DNA of 64,000 nucleotides from assembly GCF_016482785.1 (NCBI RefSeq), contig NZ_JAEMXM010000013.1:62001-126000 (forward strand), in the 5' to 3' direction. The notes beneath the pieces were generated by a model. That model was not told the DNA's origin. It saw only the letters and a list, made by a program, of their open reading frames with translations, and did no database searches. The stretch comes from Paenibacillus alkalitolerans. Lineage in GTDB: Bacteria; Bacillota; Bacilli; Paenibacillales; YIM-B00363. Positions 45,175 to 54,274 of the stretch are shown here, one piece after another. Position 1 is the stretch's first letter. The number at the start of each line of letters is the position of its first letter. A program made the translations under genes and the position numbers.

Positions 45175-46413
45175 TTGAGCGGCAACGACATCATTGTGAG
45201 CTTGGACATCGGGACATCCAAAGTCCGCGCCATCATTGGAGAAGTGACGGGCGGCTCCATTAATATCGTCGGTGTCGGCTCCGTCGATTCCGAAGGAATT
45301 CGTAAAGGAGCCATCGTTGATATAGATCAGACGGTGCAATCGATTAAAAGCGCGGTGGACCATTCCGAGCGGATGGTCGGCGTTCAAATTTCAGAAGTGT
45401 TCGTCGGTATTTCCGGGAACCATATCCAATTGCAATCCAGCCACGGCGTAGTCGCGGTTTCGAACGAAGACCGGGAGATCAGCACGGAAGATATCGAACG
45501 GGTGCTGCAGGCGGCGAAGGTGATCGCCCTTCCGCCCGAACGTGAAATAATCGGAATCGTTCCGAAGCAATATATCGTTGACGGCTTGGAAGGCATACAA
45601 GATCCGCGGGGCATGATCGGGGTCCGCTTGGAAGTCGAAGCGACGGTCATCACCGGAGCAAAGACTTCGATACATAACTTGATCAGATGCGTGGAGAAGG
45701 CTGATCTCAAAGTTGCCGGCCTCATCTTGATGCCTTTGGCAACCGGATACATGGCGCTGTCCAAAGACGAGAAGCAGCTGGGCACGGTGCTTGTGGATAT
45801 CGGCGCCGGCGCAACTACGATTTCCGTCTTCCAAGGCGGCAATTTGACAGCCACTTCCACGCTGCCGATCGGCGGAGAGTTTATTACGAACGATATCTCC
45901 ATCGGGCTGCGCACGCAGTTCGAGATTGCCGAGAAGATCAAATTAAAGTACGGCTGCGCATTTATCGAAGACGCCGCCGAGGATCAGACTTTCAAAGTGA
46001 CCCGCATCGGTTCGAACGTTGAGAAAGAATTTTCGCAAGTGGATTTGGCCAGTATCATCGAGCCCAGGGTTCAGGAAATATTCGAACTGATTAAGGCGGA
46101 AGTCAAGCGGTTGAAGCCGAACGGGGATTTGCCCGGAGGTTACGTGTTGACCGGAGGCGCCGCATCGATGCCCGCGATCCTGCAGGTTGCGCAGTCGGTA
46201 TTGGACACTTCGGTTCGCATTGCGATTCCCGATTACGTCGGCGTGCGCGATCCCGCATATGCAAGCGGCGTCGGCATCATTCCTTACGTCGCCAAGTATC
46301 TGCGCTCAAGAAGCATGGTCTCCGTTAAGAAAGCGCCCGGCCGTAAATCGGCTTCGCCGGACAAGCCGGGTCTGATCGAACGGTTCAAAAATTGGTTCAA
46401 CGAGTTTATTTAG
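45175..46413 (+). CDS. ftsA: Cell division protein FtsA
   Basis: A 412-residue actin-like ATPase that tethers FtsZ filaments to the membrane. Phosphate-1 motif VSLDIGTSKVRAIIGE (about 6-21), phosphate-2 LVDIGAGATTISVF (about 202-215), adenosine motif LTGGAASMPAI (about 324-334), and a C-terminal amphipathic helix (LIERFKNWFNEF) for membrane binding. TTG 45175 follows GGGAGGTG. ftsZ begins 21 bp downstream. Confidence 0.95.
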   Translation: MSGNDIIVSLDIGTSKVRAIIGEVTGGSINIVGVGSVDSEGIRKGAIVDIDQTVQSIKSAVDHSERMVGVQISEVFVGISGNHIQLQSSHGVVAVSNEDREISTEDIERVLQAAKVIALPPEREIIGIVPKQYIVDGLEGIQDPRGMIGVRLEVEATVITGAKTSIHNLIRCVEKADLKVAGLILMPLATGYMALSKDEKQLGTVLVDIGAGATTISVFQGGNLTATSTLPIGGEFITNDISIGLRTQFEIAEKIKLKYGCAFIEDAAEDQTFKVTRIGSNVEKEFSQVDLASIIEPRVQEIFELIKAEVKRLKPNGDLPGGYVLTGGAASMPAILQVAQSVLDTSVRIAIPDYVGVRDPAYASGVGIIPYVAKYLRSRSMVSVKKAPGRKSASPDKPGLIERFKNWFNEFI

Positions 46414-46434
46414 TGGCAAGGGGGAGACTTTAGC

Positions 46435-47553
46435 ATGTTGGAATTTGACATTGACATGGACCAATTGGCGCAAATTAAAGTGATCGGCGTAGGCGGCGGC
46501 GGAAGCAACGCGGTCAACCGCATGATCGATAACGGCGTCAAAGGCGTTGAATTTATTACTGTAAATACGGACGCGCAAGCGCTTCACTTGGCAAAGTCCG
46601 AAGCGAAGCTGCAAATAGGTGATAAATTAACCCGAGGACTTGGTGCCGGTGCAAACCCGGATGTAGGCAAGAAGGCTGCGGAGGAGTCCCGCGACATCAT
46701 CACCAACGCGCTGAAAGGCGCGGACATGGTGTTCGTTACGGCCGGAATGGGCGGCGGTACAGGTACGGGCGCGGCTCCGGTTATCGCGGAAATCGCGCGC
46801 GAATGCGGAGCGTTGACCGTCGGAGTCGTAACCCGGCCGTTCACCTTCGAGGGACGCAAGCGCCAAGCGCAAGCGGAAATCGGCATAGCGGCGCTGAAAG
46901 AGAAAGTGGATACGCTTATTATTATTCCGAACGACCGGCTGCTTGAAATCGTCGACAAGAAGACGCCGATGCTCGAAGCATTCCGCGAAGCGGACAACGT
47001 GCTTCGCCAGGGCGTTCAAGGCATCTCCGACTTGATCGCGGTTCCCGGTTTGATAAACCTGGACTTCGCCGACGTCAAGACGATCATGACCGAACGCGGT
47101 TCGGCGCTGATGGGCATCGGCCGGGCAAGCGGCGAAAACCGGGCCGCGGACGCGGCTAAGAAAGCGATCATGAGCCCGCTGCTCGAAACGTCCATCGAAG
47201 GCGCGCGGGGAGTCATTATGAACATTACCGGCGGCGCCGACCTCAGCTTGTACGAAGTGAACGAAGCGGCGGAAATCGTGATCGCGGCTGCGGATCCTGA
47301 AGTGAACATGATCTTCGGCGCGATTATCGACGAAAACTTGAAGGAAGAAATTAAAGTGACGGTCATCGCAACCGGATTTGAACATAAACCGGGGCAACCC
47401 GCGGCACGCAAGCCTTCAGCGGCACCTGAACCGCATCAGGAGCAGCGCTCGTCTCACCTGCGTCCGTTCAATTCGGGCAATACCGCCGGCGGAGATCAAC
47501 TGGATATTCCGACCTTCTTGCGGAACCGTAATAAGAACTTGTTGGACGATTAG
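46435..47553 (+). CDS. ftsZ: Cell division protein FtsZ
   Basis: A 372-residue tubulin-like GTPase that forms the division ring. GTP-binding motifs: [13 protein letters not shown] (about residues 18-30), the tubulin signature [10 protein letters not shown] (about 104-113), and the T7 loop [11 protein letters not shown] (about 205-215). The C-terminal linker (about 318-355) is short and Pro/His-rich and ends in the conserved tail [11 protein letters not shown] that binds FtsA and SepF. ATG 46435 follows AAGGGGGAGA. A clear terminator follows. Confidence 0.97.
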   Translation: MLEFDIDMDQLAQIKVIGVGGGGSNAVNRMIDNGVKGVEFITVNTDAQALHLAKSEAKLQIGDKLTRGLGAGANPDVGKKAAEESRDIITNALKGADMVFVTAGMGGGTGTGAAPVIAEIARECGALTVGVVTRPFTFEGRKRQAQAEIGIAALKEKVDTLIIIPNDRLLEIVDKKTPMLEAFREADNVLRQGVQGISDLIAVPGLINLDFADVKTIMTERGSALMGIGRASGENRAADAAKKAIMSPLLETSIEGARGVIMNITGGADLSLYEVNEAAEIVIAAADPEVNMIFGAIIDENLKEEIKVTVIATGFEHKPGQPAARKPSAAPEPHQEQRSSHLRPFNSGNTAGGDQLDIPTFLRNRNKNLLDD

Positions 47554-47567
47554 TACGGAAAATAAAG

Positions 47568-47609
47568 CCTTGCTTGGCGATTTTACTTTGCGCCCTGCGA
47601 GGTTTTTTT
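47568..47609 (+). terminator. Terminator after ftsZ
   Basis: CCTTGC pairs with GCGAGG and, inside, GGCG with CGCC; TTTTTTT follows directly. It marks the end of the dcw transcript, 15 bp after the ftsZ stop. Confidence 0.8.
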
Positions 47610-47676
47610 GCTGTCTAAGGGCTTTTGAAGACGAGTTAACCTATCCAATAAGCTGGTTATGCTGACTAACGATATA

Positions 47677-47743
47677 TTCGACAAAAAAACCGATGTTTTT
47701 ACAGCACAATTAGACAGACTTTGGGCAAGGATTTCGTTATACT
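47677..47743 (+). promoter_or_regulatory. spoIIG-type promoter with Spo0A boxes and a 22-bp spacer
   Basis: TTCGACA (47677-47683) is an exact inverse of the Spo0A box TGTCGAA, and TTAGACA (47710-47716) is a one-mismatch copy. The second overlaps a -35-like TTAGAC, which is 22 bp from TATACT (47738-47743). The B. subtilis spoIIG promoter is known for Spo0A boxes and exactly this overlong spacer in a SigA promoter. It would switch on spoIIGA and sigE at the start of sporulation. Confidence 0.65.
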
Positions 47744-47798
47744 AGCTTTCGTGGACGGTATGGTACTCGCCCGGCAACGGATGGAGGCGAGGTCAATT

Positions 47799-48725
47799 AT
47801 GGTCGTGTACGTGGATATCGTTTTTCTCACTAACTTCGTTCTCGATTTTGGACTTCTTCTCGCAACGGCGCACGTGCGCAAAATTAAGCCGAACCTATGG
47901 CGAGTCGGATTCGCTTCGCTCATCGGCGCTTCGTATGTGATCATGATGTTCATACCGGCGTTATCTTTTTTTTACACGTTTGTAGTAAAATGTTTATTTT
48001 CCGCCGCCATGATTATGACGGCTTTCGGCTATAAAACTTTAGGCCGATTCGGCGGAACGTTGGCGGCATTCTACGGCGTTAACTTCGCGGCTGCGGGAAC
48101 GATATTGGGCATTCACTATGTCACGCGCTCGCCCAACGACATTGTAAACGGGATCGTATTCTCGCAAACCGGCGGAGCTATGCATACACTTGGCATCAGT
48201 ATGTGGTTCGTGTTATTTATGGCCGTCCTCGGCATACTGTGGTTCCGGTTCGTTCACTCCGGGGCGAAGCGGCGCGAGACGAAAGCGCAGTTTCTGACGG
48301 AAGTGGAAGTGACCATCGACGAGACAACGATCCGATGCCAAGGACTGATCGACACGGGAAATCACTTGTATGACCCGCTGACGCGTACGCCTGTCATGGT
48401 TATGGAAGCATCCTTGTGGGGACGGTTCGTGCCGGAGGAGTGGCTCGAAGCGATCCGTTCGGGGGAAGCCGATGCCATCATTTTGCGATTGGATGAAGAA
48501 GGAGAACGCGAGACGTTTCCATGGCGGGATCGTATACGGCTCGTGCCTTACAGGGGAATTAACGGACGAAGCCGATTTATGCTGGCGCTTAAACCGGACA
48601 CCGTAACGATAATACGAAGCGGTACGCGGACGGAAGTCGACAAAGTGCTGATCGGTCTGGACGGAGGACAACTCAGTTCGGAAGGAGCCTATCAAGCGAT
48701 CGTGCATCCGGCTTTGGTAGGATGA
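47799..48725 (+). CDS. spoIIGA: Sporulation sigma-E factor-processing peptidase SpoIIGA
   Basis: A 308-residue protein: five hydrophobic segments in the first half, then a soluble aspartic-protease domain with the active-site motif LIDTGNHLYDPLT (catalytic Asp185). It cleaves the pro-sequence of SigE, whose gene follows, after a signal from the forespore. The longer frame from 47721 is rejected because homologues begin at MVVYVDIVFLTNFVLD, and GAGGCGAGG lies just before ATG 47799. It is driven by the spoIIG-type promoter and lies 46 bp before sigE. Confidence 0.93.
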   Translation: MVVYVDIVFLTNFVLDFGLLLATAHVRKIKPNLWRVGFASLIGASYVIMMFIPALSFFYTFVVKCLFSAAMIMTAFGYKTLGRFGGTLAAFYGVNFAAAGTILGIHYVTRSPNDIVNGIVFSQTGGAMHTLGISMWFVLFMAVLGILWFRFVHSGAKRRETKAQFLTEVEVTIDETTIRCQGLIDTGNHLYDPLTRTPVMVMEASLWGRFVPEEWLEAIRSGEADAIILRLDEEGERETFPWRDRIRLVPYRGINGRSRFMLALKPDTVTIIRSGTRTEVDKVLIGLDGGQLSSEGAYQAIVHPALVG

Positions 48726-48770
48726 GGACGGAACCGGACATGCAACACAAGATTCCGAGGGGGAACATGT

Positions 48771-49493
48771 ATGCTGCTGAAATGGAAGCTTATGATGACG
48801 ATATGGTACTACCGCTTATTGTTCTTGCTTCGCTTAAAGAGCGAAGAAATTTATTATATAGGCGGCAGCGAAGCCCTTCCTCCGCCCCTCACCCGAGAAG
48901 AAGAGGAGTACTTGCTCGGCAAGCTTACGACCGGCGATGCCGCGATACGCGCGATGCTCATCGAACGGAATTTGCGTCTGGTCGTATACATAGCGAGGAA
49001 GTTTGAAAATACGGGAATCAATATCGAGGACTTGGTGTCGATCGGCACGATCGGCCTGATCAAGGCGGTCAATACGTTCGACCCGGAAAAACGCATCAAA
49101 CTGGCGACGTATGCATCCAGATGCATTGAGAACGAAATTCTTATGTATTTGCGCAGAAACAGCAAGCTTCGCACGGAAGTGTCGTTCGACGAGCCGCTGA
49201 ACATCGACTGGGACGGAAACGAGCTTCTGCTTTCCGACGTATTGGGTACGGAGAACGATACGATCTACCGAAATATCGAAGAACAAGTGGACCGCAAGCT
49301 GCTTCAGAAGGCTCTCGATAAATTGACCGAACGGGAACGGATCATCATGGAGCTCAGGTTCGGACTGCAGGACGGAGAAGAAAAGACGCAGAAAGACGTG
49401 GCGGATATGCTCGGAATCTCGCAATCGTACATTTCGCGGTTGGAAAAGCGAATTATCAAACGGCTCCGTAAAGAGTTTAACAAAATGGTGTGA
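48771..49493 (+). CDS. sigE: RNA polymerase sporulation sigma factor SigE (pro-form)
   Basis: A 240-residue sigma-70 family factor for early mother-cell transcription. The first 27 or so residues are a hydrophobic, basic pro-sequence ([20 protein letters not shown]); the conserved [13 protein letters not shown] follows the expected cleavage site of SpoIIGA. Region 2 ([32 protein letters not shown]) and region 4 ([20 protein letters not shown]) are intact. Order spoIIGA-sigE-sigG is as in B. subtilis. ATG 48771 follows GAGGGGGAA. Confidence 0.96.
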   Translation: MLLKWKLMMTIWYYRLLFLLRLKSEEIYYIGGSEALPPPLTREEEEYLLGKLTTGDAAIRAMLIERNLRLVVYIARKFENTGINIEDLVSIGTIGLIKAVNTFDPEKRIKLATYASRCIENEILMYLRRNSKLRTEVSFDEPLNIDWDGNELLLSDVLGTENDTIYRNIEEQVDRKLLQKALDKLTERERIIMELRFGLQDGEEKTQKDVADMLGISQSYISRLEKRIIKRLRKEFNKMV

Positions 49494-49613
49494 AATCAAC
49501 GTTTTTACCCGATGCCCAGCACTTGACTTTTTCGTTGGATTCGTTCAAGAATATTCTCTCATCCCTCGGAGATACTGACTCGTAACGTCTCTCCTTGGGA
49601 GGTATTTACAGCA

Positions 49614-50396
49614 ATGACCCGCAACAAAGTTGAGATTTGTGGTGTGGATACTTCAAAACTGCCGGTGTTGACCAACGCCGAGATGCGCGAACTGTTTGTC
49701 GCACTCCAGCAGAACAATGAACGTTCCGCTAGGGAGAAACTGGTCAACGGAAACCTGCGTCTGGTGCTTAGCGTCATTCAGCGGTTCAACAACCGTGGCG
49801 AATTCGTTGACGACCTGTTCCAAGTGGGTTGCATCGGCTTGATGAAAGCGATCGACAACTTCGATTTAGGCCAGAACGTCAAGTTCTCGACATACGCCGT
49901 ACCCATGATTATCGGCGAGATTCGGCGGTATTTGCGGGACAATAACCCGATTCGCGTATCCCGGTCGCTTCGTGACATCGCTTATAAGGCGCTGCAGGTG
50001 CGGGACAGCTTGACGAACAAAAATTCCCGCGAACCAACCATTCTTGAAATATCGAGGGAATTGAACGTACCGAAGGAGGATGTCGTATTTGCGCTAGATG
50101 CGATTCAAGATCCGGTATCGCTCTTCGAGCCGATTTATCAGGACGGCGGCGATCCGATTTATGTAATGGATCAAATCAGCGACGACAGAAGCAAGGACGT
50201 TTCCTGGATTGAGGAAATTGCATTGCGTGAAGCGATGCGCAAGCTTAACGAGCGCGAGAAGATGATACTTTCCATGCGGTTTTTCGAAGGGAAAACGCAG
50301 ATGGAAGTGGCCGAAGAGATCGGCATTTCGCAGGCGCAAGTGTCGAGGCTTGAAAAATCCGCAATCAATCAAATGCAAAAGCATGTGAAAACATAA
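49614..50396 (+). CDS. sigG: RNA polymerase sporulation sigma factor SigG
   Basis: A 260-residue sigma-70 family factor for late forespore transcription. It begins with the conserved NKVEICGVDTSKLPVL, then region 2 (NGNLRLVLSVIQRF, FQVGCIGLMKAIDNFDL) and region 4 (ISQAQVSRLEKSAINQM). ATG 49614 follows GGGAGGT. It lies 120 bp after sigE and usually has its own forespore promoter, which I could not place confidently. A strong terminator follows. Confidence 0.96.
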   Translation: MTRNKVEICGVDTSKLPVLTNAEMRELFVALQQNNERSAREKLVNGNLRLVLSVIQRFNNRGEFVDDLFQVGCIGLMKAIDNFDLGQNVKFSTYAVPMIIGEIRRYLRDNNPIRVSRSLRDIAYKALQVRDSLTNKNSREPTILEISRELNVPKEDVVFALDAIQDPVSLFEPIYQDGGDPIYVMDQISDDRSKDVSWIEEIALREAMRKLNEREKMILSMRFFEGKTQMEVAEEIGISQAQVSRLEKSAINQMQKHVKT

Positions 50397-50407
50397 TACG
50401 ATTATCG

Positions 50408-50451
50408 ATGCCCGACATGCCGGTAAACGCCGGCGTCTCGGGCATGTTTTT
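50408..50451 (+). terminator. Terminator after sigG
   Basis: ATGCCCGA (50408-50415) pairs with TCGGGCAT (50438-50445) over 8 bp around a GC-rich inner loop, followed by GTTTTTT. Confidence 0.8.
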
Positions 50452-50574
50452 TATGCGGCTCGAACAACAGCGGCAATTGTCCGCAAAGAGGGACACTTTT
50501 TAGTAAACCGAAGCATATAGTGTAAAGATAGGCGGATATACCGCGCCAAACCTAAGTTGCGTGGTGAGGCTTAA

Positions 50575-50940
50575 ATGAAAATTTCGGACTTTCAAACGAA
50601 GGATGTCATTAATATCGTCGACGGCAGAAAGCTTGGACAAATCAGCGATTTGGAGCTCGATTTGCGGGGCGGGCGGATCGACTCGATCGTCGTGCCGAGT
50701 CCGGCAAGGTTTTTCGGGTTTTTCGGCGGCGGCGCCGACCTCGTGATTCCATGGCGTTCGATTGTGAAGATCGGGGCGGACGTCGTGCTCGTGAGGATGG
50801 ATGATCCGCGGGCGTACAGACCGGGCGAAGACGATGCCGAACCGAAAAGCTATCGGGAACGGGAACGAGATCGGGATCGGGATCGGGACCGTTATGACAG
50901 GGAACGCGAACGGGACCGGGACCGGGACGTGTACCGGTAA
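50575..50940 (+). CDS. ylmC: YlmC/YmxH family PRC-barrel protein with an Arg-Asp repeat tail
   Basis: A 121-residue protein. Residues 1-80 form a PRC-barrel domain of the sporulation-associated YlmC/YmxH family (KISDFQTKDVINIVDGRKLG, DLELDLRGGRIDSIVVP). The final 35 residues are almost only R, D, E and Y in repeating RDRD and RERE pairs, which homologues of about 85 residues lack. The DNA there is a run of near-identical codons (CGGGAT, CGGGAC), so it may have grown by repeat slippage. Function is unknown. It occupies the ylmC position between sigG and ylmD. ATG 50575 follows GTGGTGAGG. Confidence 0.85.
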   Translation: MKISDFQTKDVINIVDGRKLGQISDLELDLRGGRIDSIVVPSPARFFGFFGGGADLVIPWRSIVKIGADVVLVRMDDPRAYRPGEDDAEPKSYRERERDRDRDRDRYDRERERDRDRDVYR

Positions 50941-51073
50941 CGTGTTTATATCGATCGTTAATCCGGTGTACGGACGAGGGGGGCTTAGGCCGTGCTCCTG
51001 TTCGTATGCCGGTTCTTTTTGTGCTAAACTAATGAGCAGATCTACCGGGTTTTCAAACGGGAGGGGAACGCGA

Positions 51074-51940
51074 ATGGCAAACACACGTATGAATAGTGAA
51101 CCTTTCGCTCACGGGGAACGGAATACCGATTGTTCAGTGTTGTTCCTGAACGAATGGATGGAACGATTTCCGTGGCTGAGCGCCGGATTTACGACCCGTC
51201 GCGGAGGAGTGAGCCGGGAGCCTTGGAATACGCTCAATTGTGCCCTTCACGTCGGCGACGCTCCGGAAGACGTTGCCGCCAACCGCATTCGTACGGCCTC
51301 CGCCGCGGGGTTTGAATTCGATGCATGGACGTGCGCGGAGCAGGTGCACGGCAGCGATATAGGCATAGTGACGAAAGAGCATCGGGGTGCGGGAAAAATG
51401 AGCCGCGAAGACGCCATAGCAGCAAAAGACGGCCTTATAACGAAAGAGCCCGGCATCATGTTAACGGCTTTCTTCGCCGATTGCGTCCCGTTGTGGTTCG
51501 TCGACCCCGATCATCGGGCAATCGGCATTGCGCATGCGGGCTGGAGGGGTTCCGTTGCGGATGTCGCAGGGAAGACGGTCGAAGCGATGCGCAGCATATT
51601 CGGCTCCGATCCTTCCCGAATGGCGGCCGCCGTCGGGCCTTCCATCGGTTCTTGCTGCTACGAAGTCGACGATTATGTGATCGATCAAGTGAAAGCGGCC
51701 GGAGAAATTTCCGGGGACGTGTTCGTTCCCGCATCCGTCCCGGGCAAGTATATGCTGAATTTGTCGAAATATAATGCAAAAAAAATAGCAAAAGCAGGAA
51801 TTTTGGCGAACCGTATCGAAATAACAGGGTACTGCACAAGTTGTCATACGGACTTGTTCTTTTCGCACCGGAAGGAAGGCGGGAAAACAGGCAGAATGGC
51901 TGCATGGATTGCAATACGGGAAGAGGTGACATCGGGATGA
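51074..51940 (+). CDS. pgeF: Peptidoglycan editing factor PgeF (YlmD/YfiH family)
   Basis: A 288-residue multi-copper polyphenol oxidase/laccase-like family protein. Motifs: SAGFTTRRGGVS (about 37-48), LNCALHVGDAPEDVAANR, AEQVHGSDI, the metal-site stretch TAFFADCVPLWFVD (Asp-Cys), AHAGWRGSVADVAGKTV and GPSIGSCCYEV. The family removes misincorporated residues from peptidoglycan precursors in E. coli; an older assignment is laccase. ATG 51074 follows GGGAGGGGAA. It overlaps the next gene by 4 bp, as in the ylmD-ylmE pair of B. subtilis. Confidence 0.9.
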   Translation: MANTRMNSEPFAHGERNTDCSVLFLNEWMERFPWLSAGFTTRRGGVSREPWNTLNCALHVGDAPEDVAANRIRTASAAGFEFDAWTCAEQVHGSDIGIVTKEHRGAGKMSREDAIAAKDGLITKEPGIMLTAFFADCVPLWFVDPDHRAIGIAHAGWRGSVADVAGKTVEAMRSIFGSDPSRMAAAVGPSIGSCCYEVDDYVIDQVKAAGEISGDVFVPASVPGKYMLNLSKYNAKKIAKAGILANRIEITGYCTSCHTDLFFSHRKEGGKTGRMAAWIAIREEVTSG

Positions 51941-52635
51941 CGCAACCGCTGCAGCAAGCAATCGCAGAAGTGCAGCTCCGCATCGGGAACGCTTGCGCTC
52001 GAAGCGGACGCGACCGGAACGATGTGAATGTCATTGCCGTCACAAAGTACGTGTCACTGGAGCGAACAAGGGAAGCATTACAGTCGGGATTGACTCACGT
52101 CGGTGAAAATCGTTGGCAAGACGCCAAAGATAAGTGGGAACATATCGGAGCGTACGGTCATGGCACGTGGCATTTTATCGGTCACCTGCAAACGAACAAA
52201 GTGAAGGACGTCATCGGGAAATTTCACTATGTACATTCGTTGGACAGGTTGTCGCTCGCCGAAGAAATCCAGAAGAAGGCCGCAAAGCTTGGTCTAGTCA
52301 TTCCTTGTTTCGTTCAGCTGAACGTCTCGGGTGAGGACACAAAGTTCGGCTTGCCGCCTCGGGAGCTGTTTGTTTTTCTAAAACAGATCGCCGAATTTCC
52401 CAATATTGAAGCGGTAGGACTCATGACGATGGCTCCTCACGAGGAGAACGCGGAGCTTACGAGGCCGGTGTTCCGGGAATTGCGCAGACTGAGGGACGAG
52501 GCCAACGAACGGATGGCATATGGCAAACCGTTGACGCATTTGTCGATGGGCATGTCCAACGATTTCGAAATTGCAATCGAAGAAGGAGCGACATGGATTC
52601 GTTTAGGGTCCGTGCTGGTGGGTAAAGATGGATAA
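51937..52635 (+). CDS. ylmE: PLP homeostasis protein, YggS/PROSC family
   Basis: A 232-residue single-domain alanine-racemase-fold protein. The PLP lysine lies in VNVIAVTKYVSLE (about residue 36), followed by HVGENRWQDA, WHFIGHLQTNKVKDV, VQLNVSGEDTKFGL, GLMTMAPH and LSMGMSNDFEIAIEEGATWIRLGS (split). The family handles pyridoxal phosphate supply rather than catalysing a reaction. ATG 51937 overlaps the pgeF stop. Matches ylmE by position. Confidence 0.93.
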   Translation: MTQPLQQAIAEVQLRIGNACARSGRDRNDVNVIAVTKYVSLERTREALQSGLTHVGENRWQDAKDKWEHIGAYGHGTWHFIGHLQTNKVKDVIGKFHYVHSLDRLSLAEEIQKKAAKLGLVIPCFVQLNVSGEDTKFGLPPRELFVFLKQIAEFPNIEAVGLMTMAPHEENAELTRPVFRELRRLRDEANERMAYGKPLTHLSMGMSNDFEIAIEEGATWIRLGSVLVGKDG

Positions 52636-52654
52636 AGAGCTGGAGGGGAATCGC

Positions 52655-53077
52655 ATGGGTGTAATGAACCGTTTTATGAATTTTTTGGGCTTGCAGGAAG
52701 AAGAGGAAATTATCGAACGGGAACAAGCGTATGATACTAATGGGGAACCCGAAGAACACGCCGGGGAAGTCCGTAAAGTTAAAAATAACGTTGTAAGCTT
52801 GCACTCCCAGAAAACATCGAAGCTTGTGTTATGCGAGCCGAGAAACTACGAAGAGACGCAAGACATCGCCGATCATCTTCGCATGCGCAAGGGAGTGCTT
52901 GTGAATTTGCAGCGCGTGCGGCCGGAGCAAGCGATGCGCATCGTCGATTTTCTGAGCGGCACGGTGTACGCGCTTAACGGCGCGATTTCCAAGGTCGGTC
53001 CGAATATTTTCCTGTGTACGCCGGATTCGGTGGAAATTCAAGGAACAATAACGGATATGGTAAACGACAACGCATAA
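52655..53077 (+). CDS. sepF: Cell division protein SepF
   Basis: A 140-residue SepF: the N-terminal membrane-binding helix MGVMNRFMNFLGLQ, a variable acidic linker (about 15-55), and the SepF core (LVLCEPRNYEETQDIADHL, GVLVNLQRVRPEQAMRIVDFLSGTVYAL, split) that forms rings and bundles FtsZ filaments. ATG 52655 with GGAGGGG upstream fits the known N-terminus; a frame from 52628 would bury the membrane helix. The gene is followed by a run of CAT triplets (about 53080-53096). Confidence 0.93.
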   Translation: MGVMNRFMNFLGLQEEEEIIEREQAYDTNGEPEEHAGEVRKVKNNVVSLHSQKTSKLVLCEPRNYEETQDIADHLRMRKGVLVNLQRVRPEQAMRIVDFLSGTVYALNGAISKVGPNIFLCTPDSVEIQGTITDMVNDNA

Positions 53078-53115
53078 TATCATCATCATCATCATCTTGG
53101 AGAGGTGGTTCACCT

Positions 53116-53403
53116 TTGGCTGGAAATATAGCCTTAGAATATCAAATTTTGCAATTCGTCGATGTCATTTACACCATCTATTTTTATATGATCATCGCGT
53201 ACGTGCTGCTTTCTTGGGTGCCTAACGCGAGGGACAGCTTTGTCGGTAAATTGCTGGGACGGTTTGTGGAACCGTATTTATCCCCGTTCCGCCGTTTCAT
53301 TCCCGCCATCGGCGGCGTAATCGACATTTCTCCGATCGTGGCGATTTTTGCCCTGCAATTTGTAAAGATGGGCATCTTTGCGATCATCGGATGGCTTCTG
53401 TGA
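53116..53403 (+). CDS. ylmG: YggT-family membrane protein (YlmG)
   Basis: A 95-residue protein with two membrane segments (about 15-38 and 70-92). The inter-segment motif SWVPNARDSFVGKLLGRFVEPYLSPFRRFIP (split) is the YggT signature. Members act in membrane or division-site organisation in plastids and bacteria; exact role unknown. TTG 53116 follows GAGAGGTGG. It sits between sepF and ylmH as in other Bacillota; its stop lies 4 bp before ylmH. Confidence 0.88.
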   Translation: MAGNIALEYQILQFVDVIYTIYFYMIIAYVLLSWVPNARDSFVGKLLGRFVEPYLSPFRRFIPAIGGVIDISPIVAIFALQFVKMGIFAIIGWLL

Positions 53404-53407
53404 TAAG

Positions 53408-54190
53408 ATGAAACCGCAGTTGTACGAACATTTCCATCCCGACGAAAAGCCGCTCGTCGATAAGGCGGCCGAATGGGTGGAGGACGCATCACGGCACCAC
53501 AAAACGAAGAGAACCGATTTTTTGGATCCGAGGCAGGCATACATACTTTCCGCATTGGCCGGTCGCGACGGCGGAGTTGCGCTGCGCCTTGACGGCGGTT
53601 ATGAAGAAGCGGAACGGATGAGAGCCATCGTAGCGCCCGGTTACGCAGATCTTCAGTATGAGCCGATCGGCATCGACGTGCTCTCAATAACAAGCGGCGA
53701 CCCGGGTGTAATCGAATTGCAGCACGGCGATTACTTGGGTGCTTTGCTGGGGTTAGGCGTCAAGCGCGACAAAATCGGAGATATCCATGTGCATCAATGG
53801 GGCTGCCATATTCTCGTTGCTGAGGAAATGGCGCCTTTCTTCTCTTTGCACCTTTCACAGGTGGGGCGTGTCAGGGTGCAGACGGAAGATTTGCCCGCCG
53901 GCCGGCTTCGGCCGGCCGCGCAGCAGTTGGACGAGATGTTTTGCACTGTGGCGTCACTTCGGTTGGATGGGGTCGTCAGCGAAGTAACGCGGCTTTCCCG
54001 AGCGAAAGTGCTGCCTCCGATCCAGAACGGCCGCTGCAAAGTAAATTGGAAGCTGGAAGACAATCCGTCCCGTCAATTAACCGAAGGGGACGTTGTCTCT
54101 CTTCAAGGGTTCGGGAGATTTAAGCTGTTGGCCGTTGAAGGGTTGTCGAAGAAGGGGCGCATTCGTCTAAAAATCGGGAAATTTGTGTAA
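53408..54190 (+). CDS. ylmH: S4-domain RNA-binding protein YlmH
   Basis: A 260-residue protein with a YlmH N-terminal part (DFLDPRQAYILSALAG, about 38-53) and a C-terminal S4 RNA-binding domain (about 183-245: LDGVVSEVTRLSRAKVLPPIQNGRCKVN and LTEGDVVSLQGFGRF, split). YlmH in B. subtilis is tied to ribosome rescue. ATG 53408 follows the ylmG stop directly; no strong ribosome binding site is visible, so translation is probably coupled to ylmG. Confidence 0.88.
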   Translation: MKPQLYEHFHPDEKPLVDKAAEWVEDASRHHKTKRTDFLDPRQAYILSALAGRDGGVALRLDGGYEEAERMRAIVAPGYADLQYEPIGIDVLSITSGDPGVIELQHGDYLGALLGLGVKRDKIGDIHVHQWGCHILVAEEMAPFFSLHLSQVGRVRVQTEDLPAGRLRPAAQQLDEMFCTVASLRLDGVVSEVTRLSRAKVLPPIQNGRCKVNWKLEDNPSRQLTEGDVVSLQGFGRFKLLAVEGLSKKGRIRLKIGKFV

Positions 54191-54274
54191 TAAAGAAGGA
54201 ATCGCGCGGAACGCGTCGAACTAAATTGCAAGCTGCATATCGCTCATATTTTACAGTACTCAGGAGGTGCTTCT

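Noticed and set aside
53080-53096. CAT-triplet run after sepF as a functional repeat
   Set aside because: It is a short microsatellite just after the sepF stop, with no structure or coding role that can be supported.
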